A DNA stretch of 63,619 nucleotides from Rozella allomycis CSF55 (GCA_000442015.1 KE561209.1:655503-719121); one strand, 5' to 3'; positions 9,997 to 22,142 are shown, counted from the stretch's first letter. The notes: generated from the letters alone by a model not told the origin. Program-made: numbers and translations.

Positions 9997-12900
9997 ATGA
10001 CAATAGTTATATCTGCATTCAAAATTGCTGAATTTTCGGAAATGAATGATTCCAGTGTTTCACAATTTTTCAATCAGAACCAGTCCTCGCAAACAATTCC
10101 CAGTAATGCCTTAATTTAAAAGTTAAAGGCGACCTAGCAATCCAATTCTGGATCTCCTTTCAAATCCCGCCGGTGATAGCGACTCACACCAGGTAAAAGT
10201 ATGGTAAACCAATGGCAGAACATTATGCTGTTCAGGTGTTCGAATGAACTACAATGAGTTTATAATTGGCTGTCGAATATGCCAATTCTGGTTAAACACT
10301 CGGCAGCCATTACCGAAATATTTGACAGACGATATGAAGGCTAGTTTATTGGGCAAGGTGGATTGGAGAATAAGGGATGGGGACAGGAAAAGGTATGTGG
10401 AGATGTTCCAATCGCTTGGTATTGATACAGATGGATACTTGTCAGGTAAATGGATGCTGGTGGATGGAGAGGTGAAAATGCGCGTGTGTATTTTATGCAG
10501 AGCAAGTTGCCTAATAATAAATTGCATCAGATATGGTAAAAGAGATTGGTTGAGGTTTTGAAGGAATTTGGTTGATAAGGGGAAGAGGGGGAAACTGAAT
10601 TGTAATGAGTTTTGTGTTGCGATGGAGTTGATTACACGGGCGATTGGTGGGGTACCTGTGCCTGGTGTGCTCCCTGGAGAGTTGGTGGTTGAATTGGAGA
10701 GACCTTGTTATTTGAAGACGCAGAATGAGAAGATTAAAGAGATTGAGAATTTAATTAAATCGATGCCTGTGACTAATAAAAATTTTGCAAGTGAAAAGGG
10801 AGTGTTTGAAAATAATTTGCGGCAGACTGGTAGAAATTCTATTCAGCAAAACATGAATGTTGAAATAGTTGACAAGATTGGAGGTTCAATGAATAGGTCT
10901 ATTTCAAATGTAAAGAGAGATACTGTTAAATCAAATGTATTTGCAAACAAGAATGAAGATTTGAAAATAATGATTCCACTGGACTTGAATTCATCTGCTG
11001 TGAAAACACCGACGATACAAGTTTCATTTTTAAAGTCGCCAGAGAAGAGGCTATCGAGTGCTAAAACAAATTCTAGCATGACTCGATCTATTTCACATTT
11101 GGAGTTCTCCAAAGACGAGATATTTGAGGATCCATTTGTTGAAGATCCATTTCAAGATGAGAGTGAGAGATTTGAGGAATTTTCTATAATAAAATCATTT
11201 GAGAGTGAAGAAATTAGTTTGAAAGTTGGGGATGTGATTAATGCGGATATGAAGCATCCGGAAGTGAGTTTGCTTTGGTGGTTTGGCTATAAAAAGAATT
11301 CAGAGCAAGTTGGATGGTTTCCATCTATTTGTGTTCAAAGTAAATTTGGTGTTTAATTAGTAAAGGAATGTTTAAAGCTAAAGCGAATTTTAGTAAAAAG
11401 AATGATGATGAATTGGATTTGAAAATTGGCGATATTTTGGTTCTATTGAGGGAGGAAGATGATGGATGGGTTTGTGTTGAAAATGAGAGATTGGAAAGTG
11501 GCTACGTGCCATTAAACTTTTTGAGTGAAATAAAAAATGTTGAAAGTAATTTTAATTTATGAAGATTTAAAGGAATGAATTTTAATTCTAGACCACGATC
11601 GTTGAGTTTTAATCAGATTTATTCTTATAATATTGAACCTGAAAAAGTTTCTGGATGGAGTGATTTTGTTGGAAGTGAAATTTCTGAATCTGTTTCTAAA
11701 GAAGAAAGAAAAAGACAAGAAGCAATTTTTGAATTAATTGCAACTGAAAGAAAATATGTCGCTGATTTACAATTAATAATTCAAGTTAAAATTAATTTCT
11801 TTTATTTAAAAGGTTTTTTATTCTCCTTTATTGAAAATATTAAATGTCACAACAGTTGAAATGTTGTTTTCTAATATTGAAGACATTTTACTTGTTAATT
11901 GTCAATTGTTGAGTGATCTTGATGATTTACAAAAGAATGAATTTCCAATTGTTAATAATTTAGGCAAAATTATGCTGAGACATGTAATGATTGACCCTGG
12001 TTATTGTAGATTCCAGAATGTCACGTTTATTTAACTTATTGTGGGAATCAATTATCAGCATCAAAATTATTAAACAATTTAACAAAGAATGATGAAAATT
12101 TTAATTTGTTTTTAAAGAAATGTTTAACTGACCCTAGATGTAGAAATTTACAATTATCAAGTTTCTTATTACAACCAATGCAAAGAGTTACAAGATATCC
12201 ACTTTTATTAAAACAAGTATTTGATAAATTAAGTTTAAATAAAGATTATTCATTATACTCAAAAAGATTGTTTAGATCATAAAGAATTACTTGAAGCTTT
12301 ATTCAAGAGTGAAGAATTGTTAAAAAGAGTTAATGAAGCAGCAAGAGAGAAAGAGAATTTAGAGAAAATTAAAGAACTTTCATTAAAATTAGAAACAAAT
12401 GATTTACAAGAAGTAAAATTATATAATTTATAAATAAAGCCATTAGATTTACTTTCAATGACAAAATACGTTGGGAAAAGAAGAATCATTAAAGAAGGTT
12501 ACATTTTTAAAGCGAAAAGCAACAGAAAACTATACGCAATTCTATTTAATGATTTATTAATTTTTACTGAGCAAATTTCAGTAAATTTAAATAATTCAAA
12601 ATCAAATAAATTATCTATTTATAGAAATGTAAAAAATAGATTAGATCTTTGTTTAAGCCACTTCCACTAGATGAAATTGTTGTTAGAGAAGTTCAAGATC
12701 CAAAAATGTTTTCTTCTTACAATCCTTGTTGGTTTCAAATTGTTCACATTAAAGACATTCTAACAATTAAATCTCCAGATCTTCAAGAAAAGAGAATGTG
12801 GTTCAACGAGTAATCTATTTTCATTCAATATAAAGAATTGAAGAAGCAATAAAACAAATCAGATTAGCCGAAAAACATTCAATGTCAAAAAGCAGTTTAA

Positions 12901-13327
12901 ATTTCAAATGCATTGGTACAGTTCAAGTTTGCATTAGAGAAGCAAAAGATTTACTCTTCACTGCCAGTAAAACATTTCATTTTGCTATTTTGATAAATGT
13001 CATCCATTTTGTCTCGTCCAACTTGGAAACCAACAATTAAAGTCTAAAGTTGTTCAAAATTCAAATTATCCAAAATGGAACCAGAGTTTAATGTTTTCTG
13101 TGGAAACTTTGGATTCAAACATCCGTTTCATTGTTTATCATTATGATCGTTATGGTCAGAACAGTATGATTAAATGTTACATTTTGTTAGCGTATCTCGG
13201 TCAATGCGAAATACAATTAGATTTCTTGGAATACTATGGCGAAAAGGAAACTGAAATCATCGAGTTGTCATTAAAAGATGTGCCGAAAGGATCTCTACTG
13301 ATTCAACTGCAGTATCACTCTACATGA
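9997..13327 (+). CDS. intersectin-like endocytic scaffold and Cdc42-type RhoGEF (EH-EH-SH3-SH3-DH-PH-C2)
   Basis: Spliced gene with about 13 short introns. The first EH domain ends MNYNEFIIGCRI. The second shows GYLSG, SKLPNNKLHQIW and NLVDKGKRGKLNCNEF, ending PVPGVLP. A low-complexity linker with DPF-like repeats (FVEDPF) follows. Two SH3 domains come next (LKVGDVINAD to GWFPSICV, and MFKAKANFSKKNDDELDLKIGD to GYVPLNFL), then a DH domain (AIFELIATERKYVADLQLII, LLQPMQRVTRYPLLLK), a PH domain (KRRIIKEGYIFKAK) and a C-terminal C2 domain (VQVCIREAKDLL, NYPKWNQSLMFSV). This is the long intersectin order with two instead of five SH3 domains. Two one-base frame breaks occur at homopolymers near 12261 and 12990. 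The role in clathrin endocytosis and Cdc42 activation is inferred from the family. Confidence 0.85.
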
Positions 13328-13464
13328 ATAATAAATTAATTTTGTATTTTAATTTTATCCATTTGAAACTTTTAAACTTTGAAAATTTATTCGCCTGCGA
13401 ATCCCCCATCTCACCAATTACTATTTCTGAGTCATCCGATATCTTTTTCCTAAACATTCATTTC

Positions 13465-13795
13465 TTACTGTGCTATTCTATAAAGCTGAGTTGCACCCGT
13501 CAACCCAACAAACAAATTCACCAACAACAATGAATAATTCACCGGTATAATCTGCGTCGAATACCTCGACCATATCAATCCAGTAGCCAGCAGCGCTAAA
13601 TTGCATCCACCCCAATCATACCTGTATTCTGCGACACGGACAATTTCTCAGCCGGCCTGCTGAGATCTCCCAGTCCAGCAACCACCAGTGCCTATCACAT
13701 CTACCACATCCATGTACCCATTTCATCGCCGGCGCCCAGAAATGTATCGTCTTGGGGCCAGCCGGATGGTTCCACAGCTTCTGGAACGATGCCAT
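13465..13795 (-). CDS. MPC2: mitochondrial pyruvate carrier subunit MPC2
   Basis: Three exons separated by two 26-nt introns give a 92-residue protein with an exact reading frame (93 codons including stop). It starts MASFQKLWNHPAGPKTIHFW and contains APAMKWALVVAGLGDLSRP, LLATGLIWSRYSTQIIPVN and VNLFVGLTGATQLYRI, which are textbook MPC2 signatures. MPC2 pairs with MPC1 in the inner mitochondrial membrane to import pyruvate. The length is shorter than most MPC2 proteins (about 110-130) because the N-terminal extension is missing. It starts 33 bp from the divergent VPS51 start. The codons are noticeably GC-richer than those of neighbouring genes. It implies a mitochondrion that still burns pyruvate. 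Confidence 0.92.
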
Positions 13796-13828
13796 TTGTT
13801 TTGTTATTTTTCTTAAATATCAGGATTC

Positions 13829-16303
13829 ATGGCGCAAGTCAGCAGAGCGAAAAATATTCTCGCGAAATACTACAGTGTTAATGATGGTGAGAAGGGTAAG
13901 AGCGGATTTATTGTGGGATAGTTGAGTCGCCGAAACGCGCAGAGGTTGAAATCGAGGATCCGAATCAGCCGCTCGGTATGGTGTGCTTTGGAGAGTTAAT
14001 TAGGTATGATTATATGTTGGGGTGTACAGATCATGCAGAGTTTAATGCTGATACGTATATTTCGTCAATGCTGGCGAATAAGGGGTTTGAAGAATTGACT
14101 ATTGAATTGGACGATCTGGACCAGCAGATCAAGCGATTCGAAGTTGATACAAAGACTCTTGTTTATGATAATTATACAAGATTCATTAAGGCTACTGATA
14201 CCATCAGTGACATGAAAAACGATGTTGAGCAAATGGAAAAATCAATGACTAGTTTGCTCACCCAAATGAATGAAATGTCACAGGATTCTAGTGCCATTCA
14301 CGAGAGATTTTCTGAAAGGCGTGTGAGAATAAATCAGTTATGTGAGGCCCAGAATATGGTGAAAAAGGTAATTCACTGGAGTAGAGGTTACAGATTCAAT
14401 ATATTTTGGAATTGCCGACATACTTGCAGAGAAATATATCGAAAAAGTCTAGCTGGAAAGCCCTAGTGCATAATTATTCGTGGATGATGGATAGTCTGCA
14501 AAATAAGGATCATATTGACAGTTTTGCAAAGATTAAACGGGAAGCAACTGAAATTATTGCGCCGATAAAGGATGAGGCGTATAAAAAGGTTACCCTGAAG
14601 AGTGCGGGAAAAGTAATAAATGTTAAATGGGTTTTTAGATCAAAATGGAAGATTTAATTGAAAGTTGCTCGATTCTGGTAGGAATTAAAGAGAACCCGCT
14701 GGACATCTCCCAATCTTTGATTAGCAGGTATGCATATCTTTATTGCAATTTTTAGCGCGGATACAATCTTAAAGAAGATTTCTTCATCGCTGCCTTTAAA
14801 GGGAACTTACAATGAGCAACTAGAGAATGTGAATTCTCAATATATTAAACCAATGACTCCTTTTTTGATTCATTTCCATTTCATTTTCATGTCAGAATTT
14901 GAAGTAAAAAGAAACAAAAAGAAGAATCCCAACACTGAAATTCAAGATTTACTACCCGGTCTACATAAAGTTCTATTATCCACGCAAGTAAATAACATAA
15001 ATTCGTATGATAGGAATATGATACTTTAAAGGCTAATCTTCTAGCTCAGGCAAATGAATGGCTAAACAATTTCTGCGAGTTGTTGAAAAATATTTTAAAA
15101 GAGGAAGTAATTTCTCTTTAAATTAATGTTTAAGAAAGATTGGCCTGTTTTGATTTCGTTTTTTCATGATGTGAATGAAATCGCAATGGTTTCTGACCAA
15201 AATCACTGTGTCGACATATTTTCTACAACAAAATCATTCATCCTATCATTCTTTATTAATAACATCCAAAAGAAATTCGTAAATCTCTCGTCGAGTTTAA
15301 TGGAATCCTTTGATAAAAATGACGAAATTGCTCCGTTAACAGATAACATTATGAATAGTTACACAATGATTATTAATGACATACAGCCAGTTTTAAGATC
15401 AGAATTCAGTTACATGAAATCATACTCTCATGATATTTTACTCACGTGTCAGACTCTCTTAAAACAATCTTTAACGGATTTCGTTAACTATCTAGGGAAT
15501 TTGAGTGTTTTGGATACAAAGCTTTTATTGAAACAAGTGTCGGTTCTATTTGAGCTTAATATTTCTATCCTTGATAAAATATTTGTTCATTTCTCTGAAA
15601 GTTTGTTCATTGGAAAAGGTGGTTTACGAAATTGGATGTCCCAAGTCGCCCCCATAAAATTAGAGGCAATACAATTAGCTCAAGTAAAATATTCGCATAT
15701 TTATGACAGAAATGTTTGGAACTCAGTGTTCGTCTCACAGAGACTTCCACTTTGGATATTCTGGAAACCTTTTTGGATAATCAACCCTGGCTTCAATATG
15801 AAATCCCGACTGGACACTCATCCGATATAGTGCGCTGTATTAATATTGTTCAAAACTTTAATTCCTTTTGTAACACATATTTGCCCAAGGCTCCGTCTAA
15901 AAAGAACTCTTCGTCTCAAAAAAGCGGATCAGATTCACGCAAAAGCAAGAATAACAGAAAGTCAACATTTGATGATCAACTATCAGCAAATATAGATAAG
16001 ATATTTTCTGAAAGAATAGTCATATTTGCACCAATTACAATAGACAACACATGTCCTGTCATGCAAGTGTGTAGGTCATTCCTGAAGGCATGGACTGAGT
16101 ATGTACGAATGAAAACACTTAATGCAAATGGATTTAATCAAATTCAAATTGATGCAGAGCAGTTTAGAATCGCTCTGTGGAAGATGGATAACGAAAATGA
16201 GACTTTAATGACTTTATTAGATGATGTCATTTCCAATGCATACAAAAGATCGATAAATCCAAGACCACTTTCACCAAATAGTCTCTCTAATTTTTCTAAA
16301 TAA
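13829..16303 (+). CDS. VPS51: VPS51, GARP/EARP tethering complex subunit
   Basis: Starts MAQVSRAKNILAKYY. After splicing, 'FNADTYISSMLANKGFEEL', 'TLVYDNYTRFIKATDTI' and 'MKNDVEQMEKSM' are the conserved N-terminal coil of VPS51 (Vps51/Vps67 family). 'KKIQYILELPTYLQRNI' and the later helical rods continue the fold to the stop at 16303. Inferred introns are 26 nt (after GEK), 54 nt (13976-14029, unusually long here), then 26, 26, 28, 26, 28 and 26 nt. GARP tethers endosome-derived vesicles at the trans-Golgi. The protein ends with a Ser/Lys-rich linker (SKKNSSSQKSGSDSRKS) and a helix bundle. Confidence 0.88.
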
Positions 16304-16365
16304 AGGTGTTATAGATTTCAATATTTTTTTGGGGTATTGATTTTGTAATTTTCAGAGTCTGTGTT

Positions 16366-16594
16366 ATGAATTCACTTGCTCGTCAATCAATTCGTCCATT
16401 GGCGAGAAATTCGCTAACACGCTACCAACTTCACTTTGACATTAAGGGTTCATGCGATGTATGTTAATCATTGCTCGTAAATATAGTGGCAAGGATTTGA
16501 GGTCCGCAAAAGCTGGCTTGGATACAACAAAGCCTACATTTATGCCATATTAGGATTTGGGGCACCAATTTTTCATTGGCTTTATAACGGGTAA
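16366..16594 (+). CDS. small mitochondrial inner-membrane protein, cytochrome c oxidase subunit VIIc/8-like
   Basis: Two exons joined by a 28-nt intron (16459-16486, GTATGT...ATAG) encode 66 residues with an exact frame. The N-terminus (MNSLARQSIRPLARNSLTRY) is a typical mitochondrial presequence, with Arg and Ser and no acidic residues. The C-terminal half has one membrane segment (YAILGFGAPIFHW) preceded by basic residues (VRKSWLGYNK), resembling Cox8/COX7C. That family assignment rests on size, topology and the GFGAPIF stretch, so it is moderate; mitochondrial location is more certain. It sits 62 bp after VPS51 and before the convergent SEC1 gene. Confidence 0.55.
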
Positions 16595-16702
16595 TGTGTA
16601 GAGAATTGATGGAACGATAGATTTAAGAAAGTTGAAACATGAGATCCATGATGAATAAACTTCAATTTGATGCAATGTAAATTATAAGGCATTTATAGAG
16701 AT

Positions 16703-18769
16703 TTATTCTACTTTTTTCAATTCTTTTAATTGGCCAATGAACTTCTTTGGGGTGAGGACGTCTGTTGTGACGATATATATTTCTCTTTTCAATGAAGATG
16801 CACATTCATAAATAGTTCTTAATTCTGCGTATGTAGCGCCTCCTGCTATGAATAAAATGATCCGACCAGTCGATGATGTTTTATCCTTGTTATTTGCAAT
16901 TAAATGGACTTACCTTTGAATCTTTATTCTTAGTCTGCCATGTAGGTTTTGCGTTTCTTAGTGAAGTAATCTTTTTGGATCCCGAATTGTCGGGGTTATC
17001 TTCCGCGGCATCGCTCTCACGCATATAGGGATAATCCGAAGGCGTTAGCTGGTTTGCTATATAATCCTAGGTTATTAAAAATATTTTGTTACCTCAATGA
17101 GATATTTTATATTGGGGATGTATCTTGACAGTTCATATGGAACGTCATCGTCCCTCTTCTTTCTTTTCTTTTCCTTCTTTGAAACCTTCTTTTTCCCACT
17201 AGACTTTGAAAGTTTTATTCCCAATAAAGCTAAATTGGTAATGGCATTTGCATCATCGAATGGAATCTTGGCAATGTCTAACAATTTCTTCCTATCATTG
17301 TCATTGACCCCTTCTCTTGAGATTATGAACAGAATTAACAAGCGTATTTTATCAACAATTCTATAAATGAAAATTAATCGCCTTACGAAACATCTCTATC
17401 TGCTAACAATGGCGCCAAGTCAGCCACTGGGTTTTTCACTTCTGAGCCATCTGCGGTAAGTCCTGTAGCCATATCCTACATAAAAATAATAAACTCGTTT
17501 ATACTTGTTCAATGGAGGCAATTTTGTTCAGCTTTTTTCTTTCAAACTCTGCCATGCATTCTTGTGCCATTGTCATGTGTAAAGAAAACTTTCCTTTCAA
17601 CTCTTGAAACTGTGGAAGAGCATTTATCGTGTCTCTCATTTCTTTCAAAGTATTGGCACCCGTAGCAGCTGATCTTTGAGATGTTGAAATGGCTGCCTTA
17701 TTTTCAGACACGAATTTGTTAAAGTTATTCAAAAGATTGTTAATTGTTTCAGCGATATGGGTGTGCCTCAAACCTTCCCAAATATTATCAGTATCATCCA
17801 GTATAGTCTCTTTTTCATCAGCGCCTTGAGAGGAACTATAACGGTATCTCTTAAAAATATCAAGGAATCTTACGAATATTTTCTTCCATCAACTAACTCC
17901 AAAAGATCATTGGCCATTGCTTGATAGGTAAATTCATGAAGTATTGGACTAAACACATCAAACGAACGATCTATAACAAACATGACTGCCCGTGGTCGAT
18001 CAAGAGGTTCCATATTAGCCATTCTTGAATATCTATCTAATTTATCTTGGATAGTAAGAGCAAGTCGCTGGGTTAATTTATCAGGTGCTGTGGAATTCGC
18101 AGCATATCGAATGATTGGAATTTCACCCATTGTCGCGCAAACAGACANTTCAGAATTAATATTACTTTTTCCGCGATGAAATTTATTTCTTCTTGAAATT
18201 CATGGGAATCCGGAGAATAAAAGTGATAAAATGATTCTGGCCGTTCAAAGGTAATTACTTTTGATTCAAAAGCTATGATTATGAAATTGCATTGCTACCT
18301 ATAAAATCAACAAAAAGCTCTGTAATATTTTTGATATATCCTTTGTATGGACTAGTTGCAATTTTCTTGAACAACCCGTCACTTAACGCTACCTTGTGAT
18401 ATTAATACACGGTTACCAGCAGTAAAAAAGATATGTCCTCCAGCATATATTTTCGCTTTCATATCATTCAACAATGCATCAACAGATTTGGCCATTGGAG
18501 TAAGGAAATATATAGCTTGATAAGCCGGATAAGGTTGTCTTCCTTTTGTTATATCTTCCACAACTTTTTATGTAAATACATGCCTCAGTACCCATGATAT
18601 TTTCATCCGTTATATCATACATTTTAACTGCTGCTGAAATGACCTTTACTGAAATTGGATCTGTGATCAATATTTTCCATCCATTCGAAACAGATCGTAG
18701 CATATCCACCAAAATTCCTTTAAAATTGATAGCAAAATCTTTACTTTTCCTTACTAAATCTGTCGCCAT
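16703..18769 (-). CDS. SEC1: Sec1/Munc18-family SNARE regulator
   Basis: Spliced gene. It begins MATDLVRKSKDFAINFKGIL, then 'GWKILITDPISVKVISAAVKMYDI' and 'GRQPYPAYQAIYFLTP', typical of the first Sec1/Munc18 domain. 'RPRAVMFVIDRSFDVFSPILHEFTYQAM' is the strongly conserved central signature. Later parts include a lysine-rich insert (SSGKKKVSKKEKKRKKR) and the C-terminal 'IILFIAGGATYAELR', also diagnostic. Stop at 16703-16705. Several introns of the usual tiny size divide it. A single N at 18149 falls inside. Sec1 proteins bind syntaxin-type SNARE complexes and drive exocytosis at the plasma membrane. Its start is 28 bp from that of the divergent Atg15 gene. Confidence 0.88.
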
Positions 18770-18797
18770 TTCAATCCAAAATATCGTAAACAAGGAT

Positions 18798-19928
18798 ATG
18801 TATTTTCTAACTATTTTTCAGCTAATTTCACAAATAGCAGTGGCTCAAAATTTGCAAGAATTTAAATTTGTCCAAGAATATAAAGTGCATGATAATGGTA
18901 TAAAAGCTAGGGATGTTGTGCATGATGATACCTTTTCGATTAGGACAAAACTTAATGTCGCTGAGGATTATTTAGATCCAGATCCTGAATCGAAAGAGAC
19001 AATTGAAACATTTGCACGAATGGCCGCGATTGGATACTTTAAACCTGGTAAAGTTGATAAAGCACCTTGGGAACCTGTCCCGGGTTATAATAGAGTAAAA
19101 CACAATATTTATTGCAACTTGAATAGTAGTTTTGGCTGGGGTAATAAAGGATTAAGAGGTCATGTTTTTATAAGTACTGATGAATCATTCATCGTTGTTT
19201 CCTTTAAGGGGACTACTTTAGGACTGTCAAAGAAATGGGATTCGGACAAGTATCAAGTAGATCCATTTCATTGACGTTAAAGGATAATCTAATGTTTTCA
19301 TGCTGTTGTTCCAAAGTAGATATTACATGGAAGCCAATGTGCCCTTGTGTTAAAGGAGAAAAAGTATGCTCCTTGAATTGCCTTAAATGGTGGGCCCACA
19401 GCGATGAAACGTACTATCATGCAGCGATAGTAAGAAATCTAATCCTTTTAAAACAAGAAAATAGTAGAAAACGTTAGAATAAATTACCCATCGTCTAAAA
19501 TTTGGTTCACAGGGCATTCCATGGGTGGTTCAATCGCAAGTCTTTTAGCAGCAACCTATGAAAAATCAGCGGCGATTACATTTAATGCTCCTGGAGAGAA
19601 AAAGTTCGCAGAAATTCTGAATCTGAATCCAAATCCGAATGTGTTCCATTTTGGAGTTTCCACAGATCCCATTTTCAATGGAGCTTGCCAAGGTATTTTT
19701 TGTAAGTAAGTAATTAAAGGTAAGTTGTCTCCATGCTATGCCGCCGGTTATGCAATGGAAACTAAATGTCATTTGGGTAAAGTCTGCGTATATGCGAAGA
19801 GCGGGAAATTTGATATTTTGCATCACCAGATTAAATATTTTTATGACCATTTCATCTCAAAAAACATCGTCCCAAAATGTTACATTGAAAGCGATTGCAA
19901 GGATTGTAGTGGATGGGCATTTGAATAA
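18798..19928 (+). CDS. ATG15: Atg15-like autophagic-body phospholipase (lipase class 3)
   Basis: It begins MYFLTIFQLISQIAVAQNL, a signal peptide or anchor. Domain hallmarks are 'HVFISTDESFIVVSFKGTT', a cysteine-rich stretch CCCSKVDITWKPMCPCV, the nucleophile motif GHSMGGSIASLL, 'AITFNAPGEKKFA', 'FHFGVSTDPIFNGACQG' and the end 'AGYAMETKCHLGKVCVY'. These are Atg15 features, including the conserved cysteines. In yeast the enzyme enters the vacuole and dissolves autophagic-body membranes. Several tiny introns are needed (near 19253, 19466 and 19708). The catalytic Ser is present. The N-terminus has a longer luminal region than expected, without a clear second membrane span. Confidence 0.85.
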
Positions 19929-20234
19929 AAAATGATTTAGATTTTATGTTCAATTGCAGGCGGGATCTAAGCCAAATATTTAATAAGCACAAATCAAGCA
20001 AAATTTAAAAATATTTATATGGTCTCAGTTCCACATAATTACATAAATACCTTTACGCCAGTAACCAACCATTAGTACCCCCAGAAGTTACACGTACAAC
20101 GTATCTGGATGTATTGGCTCTTGAATAACGTTTTATACATTCTTAGCTAATAGCTTACGGGTAAACCAATGGTATAAGTTCATGTATTTAGTCGTTAAAT
20201 TTTGGGCGGGAATATTTTTGAAATTTTGGAGTTT
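19929..20234. other. intergenic spacer, no feature recognised
   Basis: About 300 bp of AT-rich sequence between Atg15 and the next gene. I see no tRNA, no conserved ORF and no clear repeat. It must hold the promoter of the downstream gene, but I cannot point to a specific element. Confidence 0.5.
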
Positions 20235-21419
20235 ATGCTTGGCACTTCAATGATCACAGATACCAATGAAACAGACCAGTTTGAATCCTTCAAAGCAATG
20301 TTACTAAAAAAATATACATTTCCTGTATTATTTGAAGATTTTGCTCGTGATTTAGTTAGCTACTTAAAGCTTCCCGAACACGAACATTTGCATACAGATA
20401 CAACCATAAATACTATAGAGCAAAGTTACTCCAAATTATTTGGAACTCCTTTGGCGTGGGATGATTGCATCAATTTTTTAAATGTCATATTGGCCATGAC
20501 ACGAGAAGAAAAACAGTCAAAGGTTATTGTTAGTCCAACCAAAAAGACATCATTATCGCCTAAAAAGCAAAAAGAATTTTATGAAGAAGCATTAAAGCAC
20601 CACGAAAGCATTTTAGAAAACCAGCAACAAGAAATTTCACGACTAACAGAAGAAATTGTTAAACAAAAGAAAGAAATTAGCACTCAGAAACAACAAATAG
20701 AATTACTTGAGGATATAAATTCAACAGTAATTGATTATCTAAACTAAAACCAAAGATTGAAGCGCAATTAGATTTGGCTCAAAAAGATGTTGAATTGTGG
20801 AAGTCTAGATCTAGAATAAGAGAAGAAAAAGTTGTAAATCGTGTCAATGTCGCTTGTCAAGCTCTAGTACGTCAATCAGAAGATATTAGCATTCAAACTG
20901 ATCTCGAGCCACCAAAAGAAAATGAAAATTTTGATTTTGACAATTATTTTGAAAAAAGTGAAACTCCAAAGAAAGAAGTAGAGCTTCCTGCAGAAACAGA
21001 GAAAAATTCTATCACACAAGAAATAGTTATTTCTGAAAGTGTTCGTGAGCAACTTGAAATTCGAGATCGATGTAATTTTTATTCCTATTTATGTAATAGA
21101 TATCGCATTGCTGAAATCAATGTTAGAAATGAAAACAAAGATTAATCCCCCGGAAATTCAGGAAAATAAAGTCAACAAACACTCTCGCCAAAGCAATCCT
21201 TTTCAACAATCGATTCGAAATGACGACTCTACTAATTCATTAATGAAAAATAACTTAGATCATAAATTTTCTCTACTTCAAGCGAAATTTTTAGTGCCAT
21301 TTAACAAATGGCATATCGCTGTTTACACTTTTGCCATGTGGTTAGTAGGAATCTTTATTTCATTTTTTGTACTATTATTCCATAGTGAAACGTATCCTGA
21401 TCTTATTCTGGTAGCATAA
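20235..21419 (+). CDS. coiled-coil protein with C-terminal membrane anchor
   Basis: Three exons joined by introns of 29 nt (near 20728) and 28 nt (near 21074). I start at the ATG at 20235 (MLGTSMITDTNETDQFES); no ATG lies upstream in frame. The first 85 residues form a helical globular region (LLKKYTFPVLFEDFARDLVSYL). From about residue 105 there is a long coiled coil (ENQQQEISRLTEEIVKQKKE, continuing after the splice). The end has one strong membrane span (WHIAVYTFAMWLVGIFISFFV) followed by only about 15 residues. This looks like a tail-anchored coiled coil, as in golgins or KASH/spindle-pole proteins such as Mps2. The compartment cannot be decided from sequence. Confidence 0.75.
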
Positions 21420-21465
21420 ATTCATTAATAAATTGAAAATTAAAGTTTCTCATTTTTTCTTGCAT

Positions 21466-22142
21466 ATGGGAAAGCCTCAATCCATCACCCTTTCATGGAT
21501 TTTAAGACATGCAGCTAAATCTGAAGGCATTTATATGGATTCTAAAGGGTATTGTAAAGTATCAGATATTGTAAAACAAAAAATATATCTCTACTAGCTT
21601 TCTCATGAGAAATTCAAAGAAGCAACAGAAAAAACTATACTCAATATTGTCGCGAACGATCAGAAGAACAGATATAGTACTGAAAATCGAGATGGCGAGT
21701 TGTGGATAAAAGCAAATCAAGGTCACTCCTTGGAAGTAAAGGACATTGAGCTTGAAAAAGTCACAGCTGAAGATGTCCCTGTTGCACTACATGGTACATA
21801 CGAAAAGAATTGGGAATCACTAAAACAAAATGGCCTTTCGAGAATGAAAAGACAATACATTCATCTAGCGACAGGAAGGTTTGGAGAAGCGATCAGTGGT
21901 ACAATTTTAATTTAATATAAATCAGGCGTGCGAAAAAGTTGCGATTTATTCATCTATATTGATATATCAAGAGCCTCTGAAGGTAATTTATGCAAACTCA
22001 TGACAAAGATGGCATCGAGTTTTTCAGATCACCCAATGGAGTTATTTTGACACAAGGAAAGGAAGGAATTTTATCATCAAAATATTTCTTAAAGGTGGAG
22101 AAAGGCAACGGGGATATAATAAATTTATCTTCGGCGAATTAA
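21466..22142 (+). CDS. TPT1: tRNA 2'-phosphotransferase Tpt1
   Basis: Four exons with introns of 27 nt (21571-21597), 27 nt (near 21911) and 26 nt (near 21982). It begins MGKPQSITLSWILRHAAKSEG, where the 'LSxxLRHxA' motif is the Tpt1 signature. 'DGELWIKANQGHSLEV' is the conserved RANQGH-type loop, here KANQGH. 'VALHGTYEKNWESLKQNGLSRMKRQYIHLATG' follows the family closely, and the last exon has FFRSPNGVILTQG. Tpt1 removes the 2'-phosphate left at the splice junction after tRNA splicing, transferring it to NAD+. The usual Arg of RANQGHS is replaced by Lys, a mild and probably functional change. Stop TAA at 22140-22142. Confidence 0.92.
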
